12,023 nucleotides of DNA from Bacteroidales bacterium (GTDB lineage Bacteria; Bacteroidota; Bacteroidia; Bacteroidales; JAOZVK01): the NCBI GenBank assembly GCA_029938185.1, contig JAOZVK010000122.1:1-12023 (forward strand), written 5' to 3'. The notes beneath the pieces are model-generated. The model did not search any database, had not been told where the DNA came from, and saw only the letters and a list, made by a program, of their open reading frames with translations. Positions 1 to 4,402 of this stretch are shown piece after piece. The translations under genes were made by a program, and so were the position numbers. Numbering within the stretch: position 1 is the stretch's first letter; every line of letters begins with the position of its first letter.

Positions 1-110
1 TGATTTAATAGTTTAATTATCAAATAGTTTTAAGTTCGTAAAGTAGAATTAGGAATAGGTATTAAATAAATGTCCGTTTTGATAGATTAGTTTGTTATTT
101 TACAACTTAC

Positions 111-148
111 AAAAAGTCGCAAATAGTGAATTATTTAAGACTTTTTTT
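111..148 (+). terminator. Hairpin terminator of the gene upstream of efp
   Basis: AAAAAGTC (111-118) pairs with GACTTTTT (139-146), and inside it AAATA (121-125) pairs with TATTT (132-136) across a two-base internal loop on each side. Seven T residues end the structure. Because the left arm starts with A residues it could work in both directions. The gene it would serve lies outside the window. Confidence 0.6.
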
Positions 149-271
149 AAGGCAGTAAAATGACAAAATAACGACGCAAAATAGGGCAGTTATTTGATAC
201 CTGTTCTTTACCTAATAATTACTAATTGATTATACATTGTGTGATTTAATAACGCAAACTAATTTTATAAT
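149..271 (+). other. efp leader, no gene seen
   Basis: This AT-rich stretch between the upstream terminator and the efp start should contain the efp promoter. I find no good TTTG, 19 bp, TAnnTTTG match; the nearest -7-like sequence is TACATTGT at 233-240, with two mismatches and no -33 partner. No ORF or RNA gene is apparent. Confidence 0.4.
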
Positions 272-838
272 ATGGCAACAACATCCGATTTTAGAAATGG
301 ACTATGTATCGAATATAATAATAATTTATATACAATTGTAAATTTTCAGCATGTGAAACCAGGTAAAGGGTCTGCTTTTGTACGAACAAAACTTAAAAGT
401 CTTAAAACAGGAAAAGTTATTGATAATACTTTTAATTCAGGAGTTAAGATAAAAATAGCAAGAATTGAAAGAAGACAATATCAATATTTATACAAAGATG
501 ATATTGGTTATCATATGATGAATAACGAAACATATGAACAAACATCAATACAGGAACAGTATATAGAATCGCCTGATTTGTTAAAAGATGGTCAGAATGT
601 TGAAATTGTATTTCATGCTGATACTGAAACTCCTTTGACATGTGAGTTACCACCATTTGTTGTAATGGAAGTTACATATACCGAACCTGGTTTGAAAGGA
701 GACACATCGTCGTCGTCCTCACTAAAACCTGCTACAATTGAAACTGGTGGTAAAATTTATGTTCCACTATTTGTAAATACTGGCGATAAAATAAAAATTG
801 ATACAAGATCAAGGTCATACTCTGAAAGAGTTAAATAA
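272..838 (+). CDS. efp: Elongation factor P
   Basis: EF-P binds between the P and E sites of the ribosome and relieves stalling at consecutive prolines. The 188 residues match the family length. The N-terminal KOW-like domain carries the loop V-K-P-G-K-G-S-A with Lys32 at the tip, the position equivalent to E. coli Lys34 that is modified or acts directly near the peptidyl-transferase centre. Two OB-fold domains follow. The C-terminal domain has the usual K-P-A-T-I-E-T-G and V-P-L-F-V-N-T-G-D-K-I-K-I-D-T-R signatures and ends in R-V-K. The ATG at 272 gives the normal N-terminus. A run of five serines at the start of domain III is encoded partly by TCG-TCG-TCG, unusual for such AT-rich DNA. The gene appears monocistronic: a terminator-like hairpin and a long repeat region follow. 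No modification enzyme is encoded nearby, so the state of Lys32 cannot be judged. Confidence 0.97.
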   Translation: MATTSDFRNGLCIEYNNNLYTIVNFQHVKPGKGSAFVRTKLKSLKTGKVIDNTFNSGVKIKIARIERRQYQYLYKDDIGYHMMNNETYEQTSIQEQYIESPDLLKDGQNVEIVFHADTETPLTCELPPFVVMEVTYTEPGLKGDTSSSSSLKPATIETGGKIYVPLFVNTGDKIKIDTRSRSYSERVK

Positions 839-866
839 AAAATGAGACCATGATTTATAATCATAT

Positions 867-887
867 ACTATAAACGGTTATAGTTTT
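867..887 (+). terminator. Probable efp terminator
   Basis: ACTATAA (867-873) and TTATAGT (878-884) form a 7-bp stem around the loop ACGG, followed by only a short T run. It lies about 30 bases after the efp stop. The stem is AT-rich, so the call is tentative. A second small palindrome, ATGATT-TAT-AATCAT, lies just upstream at 850-864 without a T tail. Confidence 0.45.
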
Positions 888-983
888 AATATTAAAAAAC
901 TGTTATCAATTATTAATCAAAGTATTGTATCATTAAAAGTAACAATATTTTTTTTCACCTAATTACTCTAAATTTCTTGTTCT

Positions 984-1090
984 AAGGTCTTCGACCTATT
1001 TATAGTTGCTTACGTATTAGTATAAAAACAATTTTATCAGAAAGTTACGAATAAGTAAATGTCGAAAAACTTTTGTAACAGTACTTATAT
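984..1090 (+). repeat. 107-bp A-B composite unit, copy 1
   Basis: It starts with repeat A (984-1017) and ends with repeat B (1059-1090). Compared without gaps, it agrees with the reverse complement of 1272-1378 at 97 of 107 positions by my count, and with 11700-11806 at about 80 of 107, with most of the differences in the middle. Same length and same internal spacing in all three copies indicate a real unit. Confidence 0.85.
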
Positions 1091-1188
1091 TCGATATTAT
1101 TACAAAAAAATGTCAAGCAGTATATGAAAAATGCCAAAAAATGGCTTAATAATTGTTCCTACTTAGAAAAAAATATTTTATAATATAA

Positions 1189-1220
1189 ATATAAGTGGTA
1201 TAACAAAAGTTTTTTGATAT
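1189..1220 (-). repeat. Repeat B, variant copy without an attached A
   Basis: In reverse complement it keeps the AAAAACTTTTGT core and the final ACTTATAT of repeat B with several substitutions between. It lies 16 bases before the A+ copy at 1237. Confidence 0.6.
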
Positions 1221-1236
1221 CTGTTATTATACAATT

Positions 1237-1378
1237 AAGGTCTTCGACCTATTTAATGTTGCTTACGCAAGATATAAGTACTATTACAAAAGTTTTTCGA
1301 CATATACTTATTCATAATTTCCTGATTAGATTATTTTTGTACTAATGCGTAAGCAACTATAAATAGGTCGAAGACCTT
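1237..1378. repeat. 142-bp MITE-like element with A repeats as inverted ends
   Basis: An A+ repeat (1237-1270) and an A- repeat (1345-1378) form terminal inverted repeats of about 33 bp that are nearly identical. Between them lies a B repeat (1272-1303). I see no convincing target-site duplication next to the ends. The element carries no ORF, so any movement would need a transposase acting from elsewhere. Confidence 0.6.
1272..1378 (-). repeat. 107-bp A-B composite unit, copy 2
   Basis: This is the reverse-orientation partner of the unit at 984-1090, from A (1378 down to 1345) to B (1303 down to 1272). The first 30 bases are identical to copy 1. Together the two units make a long imperfect inverted repeat with a spacer of 181 bases. 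Confidence 0.85.
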
Positions 1379-1416
1379 ATAATAAACGGTATTTCAAAAA
1401 GCAAGCTCTATACTAA

Positions 1417-1448
1417 ATAGGTAAAAACTTTTGTATGGGTACTTAGTT
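1417..1448 (+). repeat. Repeat B, variant copy
   Basis: It shares AAAAACTTTTGTA and GTACTTA with the copy at 1059-1090, but its first six bases are different. It lies between the A- copies at 1345-1378 and 1470-1503. Confidence 0.55.
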
Positions 1449-1469
1449 ATACAACAGTGATTTGCAAAA

Positions 1470-1503
1470 ATGCGTGTGCCACATTAGGTAGGTCGAAGAC
1501 CTT
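1470..1503 (-). repeat. Repeat A, copy 4
   Basis: It contains the exact core AGGTCGAAGACCT at 1490-1502. The distal arm reads ATGCGTGTGCC where other copies read ATGCGTAAGC. It ends about 70 bases before the phosphatase start, so it could lie in that gene's promoter or leader. Confidence 0.85.
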
Positions 1504-1573
1504 AATACCATAATTTATTACTAATCATAGTCTACATAATGCAAACTATATGTTTATTAATACACCATAAGCT

Positions 1574-2803
1574 ATGTCAAATAAAGCATCATTAAAAAAA
1601 CTTAATTTTTGCAATTTTAAGCTTGAGACTTTGCTTGCTATTACTCAAGAAATTAATAAAAACCTATCAGTAGAAAGTTTATTAAAAAGATATGAGTATT
1701 TGCTTAGAGCAGAATTAAATATTGGTAAAGTACTTATATACAGTTTTAATCAAAAATGGGATATTATACTTCAATCTGGTGTTGAACTCGAATCATTTAA
1801 AAATATATCAGTTAAAAATGATTTATTAAAATATAAAGAAATAACAACAGTATACTCAACCCAAAGCTATAATTTAAAAGCATTTGATGTAGTTATACCA
1901 ATATTTCATGACAATCAGCCAATATCATATATATTGATAGGAGATATTGATGAAGAAAAAGAAGGGATAAGTCCAACAATAAAACATCTTCACTACATTC
2001 AAACATTAACAAATATTATAATTGTAGCAATTGAAAATAAGCGACTTTTTACAGAAAACTTAGAACAAGAACGCATAAAAAAAGAAATGGAATTGGCATC
2101 AAACATGCAAGCAATGCTTGTTCCAAATGAAAATACACTTCCTCGTAATAGCAAAATTTCTGTTAGTGCATTTTATTTACCTCACTTTGATGTAGGTGGC
2201 GACTATTATGACTTTATAAAACTAAGTGATGAAGAAATAGGATTTTGTATTGCTGATGTATCAGGAAAAGGCATGTCTGCGGCACTTTTAATGTCTAATT
2301 TTCAGGCTAATATCAGGGCTTTATTTACAAAAGATATTTCGCTAACTAACTTAGTGTATAAATTAAATGACAGAGTAAATCAAAGTGTAAATGGGGAGAA
2401 ATATATAACTCTTTTTGTAGCCAAATATAACTATAATACTAATGTTTTCAAGTTTATAAACTCAGGTCATTCGGCACCTTTATTTTATGATACTGTTGAA
2501 AAAAAATCTAAATATCTCAAACTTGGTTCGGTTGGAATAGGAATGTTGAATGAAATACCAGTTATTAATGAAGGTAAACTGATAATTAAAAATAAGTCAA
2601 AAATACTTTGCTATACAGATGGTTTGATTGAACTTAAATATGAAAATAAAATAAAACAAGATTCTAAATTAGTTGAAGTAAATTTATGTAATCAACTTTC
2701 TATTGAGGAATCTTTATATAATCTTATACTCGAAGCAGGTGTATCAAAATCAAATAATTTAATTTTTGATGATATTACTATTCTTGGAATTGAGCTTTTT
2801 TAA
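1574..2803 (+). CDS. GAF-like/SpoIIE-type PP2C serine phosphatase
   Basis: This 409-residue protein appears to be a soluble signalling phosphatase of the RsbU/SpoIIE class. Residues about 15-160 look like a divergent GAF-type sensor domain. A charged helix around 160-180 probably forms a coiled-coil linker. The PP2C domain covers about 185-408. Metal-site motifs are intact: V-G-G-D with Asp210, I-A-D-V-S-G-K-G with Asp228, S-G-H-S at 297-300, Y-T-D-G with Asp349, and D-D-I-T at 399-402. Such enzymes usually dephosphorylate anti-sigma-factor antagonists in partner-switching cascades, but no STAS or RsbW-like gene lies next to it, so the substrate is unknown. No membrane segment is seen. The ATG at 1574 gives a plausible N-terminus. 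Its upstream region is the A/B repeat cluster, which could influence its expression. A weak hairpin terminator follows. Confidence 0.9.
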   Translation: MSNKASLKKLNFCNFKLETLLAITQEINKNLSVESLLKRYEYLLRAELNIGKVLIYSFNQKWDIILQSGVELESFKNISVKNDLLKYKEITTVYSTQSYNLKAFDVVIPIFHDNQPISYILIGDIDEEKEGISPTIKHLHYIQTLTNIIIVAIENKRLFTENLEQERIKKEMELASNMQAMLVPNENTLPRNSKISVSAFYLPHFDVGGDYYDFIKLSDEEIGFCIADVSGKGMSAALLMSNFQANIRALFTKDISLTNLVYKLNDRVNQSVNGEKYITLFVAKYNYNTNVFKFINSGHSAPLFYDTVEKKSKYLKLGSVGIGMLNEIPVINEGKLIIKNKSKILCYTDGLIELKYENKIKQDSKLVEVNLCNQLSIEESLYNLILEAGVSKSNNLIFDDITILGIELF

Positions 2804-2806
2804 ACT

Positions 2807-2822
2807 ATATTAAGTAGGTCGA
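2807..2822 (-). repeat. Degenerate, truncated repeat A
   Basis: The bases just after the phosphatase stop match the arm and left core of the A- copy at 1481-1496 at about 14 of 16 positions (ATTA-GTAGGTCGA), then diverge. A separate fragment at 2865-2880 resembles the distal arm GCGTAAGC. These look like decayed relics. Confidence 0.4.
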
Positions 2823-2827
2823 TATAT

Positions 2828-2850
2828 AAAAACAACACTTTTGTTTTTTT
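2828..2850 (+). terminator. Probable terminator after the phosphatase gene
   Basis: AAAAACAA (2828-2835) pairs perfectly with TTGTTTTT (2841-2848) around the loop CACTT, and the T run continues to 2850. The stem contains almost only A-T pairs and would be weak, but its place 25 bases after the stop fits. Confidence 0.5.
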
Positions 2851-2878
2851 ATTATGCTGTTTATCAAGCGTAAGCAAA

Positions 2879-2920
2879 ATTGTTAATTATCCATTGTTCA
2901 TTGTTAATTACTTATTCCTA
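2879..2920 (+). repeat. Degenerate 7-bp tandem repeat before tag
   Basis: Six consecutive 7-bp units all start with ATT: ATTGTTA, ATTATCC, ATTGTTC, ATTGTTA, ATTACTT, ATTCCTA. The array ends six bases before the tag start. It also creates an open frame upstream of the tag ATG, which explains the apparent N-terminal extension there. Confidence 0.7.
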
Positions 2921-2926
2921 AACTAT

Positions 2927-3499
2927 ATGAAAAAACGATGTAAATGGGTAACTGATAGTCAAATATATATTGATTACCACGACAAAGAATGGGGAGTACC
3001 AGTATATGATGATAATAAATTGTTTGAATTTCTAATTTTAGAAACTTTTCAGGCAGGATTAAGCTGGATAACAATTCTTCGTAAACGCGAAAATTTTAGG
3101 AAAGCATTTGATAATTTTGATTATAACAAAATAGCAAATTATAGTAATGAAAAATATGAACAACTATTGTCTGATAGTGGTATAGTTAGAAACAAATTGA
3201 AAATTAAAGCAAGCATAACAAATGCAAATGCATTTATAAAAATTAAAAAAGAATTTGGTTCTTTTAGTAAATATATATGGCAATTTGTTGAAAATAAACC
3301 AATAAACAACAATTATAAAACTATCAAAGATCTACCAGCAAAAACAGAACTGTCTGATAGAATTAGTAATGATTTAAAAAAAAGAGGGTTTAAATTTGTT
3401 GGTTCAATTGTGATATACGCTCATATGCAAGCAACAGGTATGGTAAACGACCATACTACTGATTGTTTTAGACATAATGAATTGTTAAACAGTAAATGA
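2927..3499 (+). CDS. tag: DNA-3-methyladenine glycosylase I
   Basis: Tag removes 3-methyladenine from alkylated DNA and starts base excision repair in the cytoplasm. With the ATG at 2927 the protein has 190 residues, close to E. coli Tag (187). The N-terminus C-K-W and Y-H-D-K-E-W-G-V-P are typical. The zinc-binding set is complete: Cys5, His18, His176 and Cys180 correspond to E. coli Cys4, His17, His175 and Cys179. Glu39 in L-E-T-F-Q-A-G-L-S-W corresponds to the base-pocket Glu38, and Trp47 to Trp46. K-K-R-G-F-K-F-V-G near the C-terminus is another family signature. The frame stays open upstream to a TTG at 2894, but that part comes from a 7-bp tandem repeat and has no counterpart in E. coli Tag, so I reject it. 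The gene converges with rpe; the ends are 69 bases apart. Confidence 0.95.
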   Translation: MKKRCKWVTDSQIYIDYHDKEWGVPVYDDNKLFEFLILETFQAGLSWITILRKRENFRKAFDNFDYNKIANYSNEKYEQLLSDSGIVRNKLKIKASITNANAFIKIKKEFGSFSKYIWQFVENKPINNNYKTIKDLPAKTELSDRISNDLKKRGFKFVGSIVIYAHMQATGMVNDHTTDCFRHNELLNSK

Positions 3500-3508
3500 T
3501 AAATTTAT

Positions 3509-3588
3509 TTTCACCTATTTAATCAGATGAGAACCAAGTGTTCTAAAAATATTTATGCGTAAGCCAAATTAAAAAGGTCGAAGACCTT
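3509..3588 (-). repeat. 80-bp intergenic repeat ending in repeat A (A5)
   Basis: The A- copy spans 3555-3588 with the exact core AGGTCGAAGACCT at 3575-3587. The sequence in front of it, TTTCACCTATTTAATCA, 19 variable bases, then AAAAATATTTATGC, recurs with the same 19-base spacing at 8364-8412. ACCTATTTAAT also matches the A+ sequence, so this may be a facing A pair with one decayed end. Positions 3569-3588 are inside the rpe coding sequence. Confidence 0.7.
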
Positions 3589-4228
3589 TTAATAAATGTA
3601 TTGTTTCTATTGGGTTTTGTGAATTAAAAACAGCACTACCTGCTACTAAAATATCAACACCTGTATCTATCAATTGTTTTGCATTGTTTATTGCAACACC
3701 ACCATCAACTTGAATTAAAGTATTTAATTGTTTTTCGGTTATTAGTTTTTTGACTTGTGCAATTTTATTATATGTATTATTAATAAATTTTTGACCACCA
3801 AAGCCAGGATTTACTGACATTAAAAGCACCATATCCAAATCCGCAATTATATCACTCAATAAATTAATAGGTGTATGTGGATTCAGAGCAACAGCTGCTT
3901 TCATTCCATTGTCTTTTATTAATTGAATTGTTCCATGAAGATGAGTACATGCCTCATAATGAACAGTTAATATATCCGCTCCAGCATTTCTAAATTCTTT
4001 AATATATCGCTCTGGTTTATAAATCATTAGATGAACATCAAGTGGTTTTTCACTATATTTTTTTATATGTGAAATAACTGGAAACCCAAAAGAGATATTA
4101 GGTACAAACATACCATCCATAATATCAAGGTGAAACCAATCGGCATTACTTTTGTTAATCATTTTAATATCATTTTCCAGATTCGCAAAATCTGCCGACA
4201 AAAATGAAGGTGCTATTAAATGGCTCAT
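3569..4228 (-). CDS. rpe: Ribulose-phosphate 3-epimerase
   Basis: Rpe interconverts ribulose 5-phosphate and xylulose 5-phosphate in the pentose phosphate pathway. The 219-residue TIM barrel has all metal and catalytic positions: His33 and Asp35 in F-H-L-D-I-M-D-G, His66 in D-V-H-L-M-I, and Asp175 in Q-V-D-G-G. M-S-V-N-P-G-F-G-G-Q and the phosphate-binding V-A-G-S-A-V-F are also present. The ATG at 4228 gives the normal start A-P-S-F-L-S-A-D-F. The last six codons, K-G-L-R-P-F, and the TAA stop are read from the dispersed repeat A, so the repeat seems to have replaced or extended the native C-terminus. Another A core lies 13 bases before the start codon. The gene is divergent from the vWA/OmpA gene and convergent with tag. 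Confidence 0.96.
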   Translation of the reverse strand: MSHLIAPSFLSADFANLENDIKMINKSNADWFHLDIMDGMFVPNISFGFPVISHIKKYSEKPLDVHLMIYKPERYIKEFRNAGADILTVHYEACTHLHGTIQLIKDNGMKAAVALNPHTPINLLSDIIADLDMVLLMSVNPGFGGQKFINNTYNKIAQVKKLITEKQLNTLIQVDGGVAINNAKQLIDTGVDILVAGSAVFNSQNPIETIHLLKGLRPF

Positions 4229-4240
4229 AAGTTTTAATTT

Positions 4241-4378
4241 AAGGTCTTCGACCTGTTTAATAAAATCGGTACAAAAATATCAAAAATTTCAATAAAAATT
4301 TTATGATTATAAATAATAATTTAAAAGTTTGAAATTTAATAGCATGTAACTAAAAATATTAAATTGGTCGAAGACCTT
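4241..4378. repeat. 138-bp region bounded by facing A cores (A6, A7)
   Basis: An exact A+ core is at 4242-4254 and an A- core with one change (first base T instead of A) is at 4365-4377. They face each other 138 bp apart end to end, close to the 142 bp of the element at 1237-1378. The distal GCTTACGCA arms are not recognisable, and the interior does not clearly match repeat B. The region fills nearly the whole gap between two divergent genes, so their promoters must lie in it or use it. Confidence 0.6.
4272..4279 (-). promoter_or_regulatory. Possible -7 element for rpe
   Basis: Read on the minus strand this is TATTTTTG, matching TAnnTTTG. It lies about 44 bases before the rpe start, but no TTTG is present at the expected distance upstream. 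If used, the A6 hairpin would be in the rpe mRNA leader. Confidence 0.3.
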
Positions 4379-4381
4379 ACA

Positions 4382-4401
4382 TATAATAAATTATAATAAA
4401 T
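4382..4401 (+). repeat. Two tandem 10-bp repeats at the vWA/OmpA start
   Basis: TATAATAAAT occurs twice in direct succession and ends one base before the ATG at 4403. The TATAAT parts resemble -10 sequences of other bacteria, but in the Bacteroidota this more likely acts as an A/T-rich unstructured leader that helps initiation. Confidence 0.5.
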
Positions 4402-4402
4402 T

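Larger units (their letters stand above)
984..1503. repeat. Nested inverted-repeat cluster before the phosphatase gene
   Basis: This part of the 735-bp gene-free stretch is built mainly from two repeats, A and B. In order on the plus strand: A+ (984-1017), B+ (1059-1090), B- (1189-1220), A+ (1237-1270), B- (1272-1303), A- (1345-1378), B+ (1417-1448), A- (1470-1503). The outer A copies face each other and enclose an inner facing pair. No ORF with a recognisable product is present. A small GCCA/TGGC hairpin sits at 1133-1145 between the repeats. The cluster could be a group of non-autonomous mobile repeats or a structured regulatory RNA; the sequence does not decide between them. Confidence 0.8.

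Noticed and set aside
984..1503. CRISPR array
   Set aside because: The repeats are in both orientations, the spacing is irregular and similar repeats lie at distant sites; no cas gene is present.
984..1503. Integron attC sites
   Set aside because: The hairpin cores are too short, there are no gene cassettes between them and no integrase gene is in the window.
1500..1573. Promoter of the phosphatase gene
   Set aside because: TATGTTTA at 1549-1556 is close to TAnnTTTG, but it lacks the last G and has no TTTG at the right distance.
2894..2926. Longer tag starting at TTG
   Set aside because: The added residues come from the 7-bp tandem repeat and have no counterpart in E. coli Tag; the ATG at 2927 gives the family length.
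3530..3544. AGAAC/GTTCT hairpin as a tag or rpe terminator
   Set aside because: The stem is only 5 bp and no T run follows in either direction; it is within the variable centre of the 80-bp repeat.
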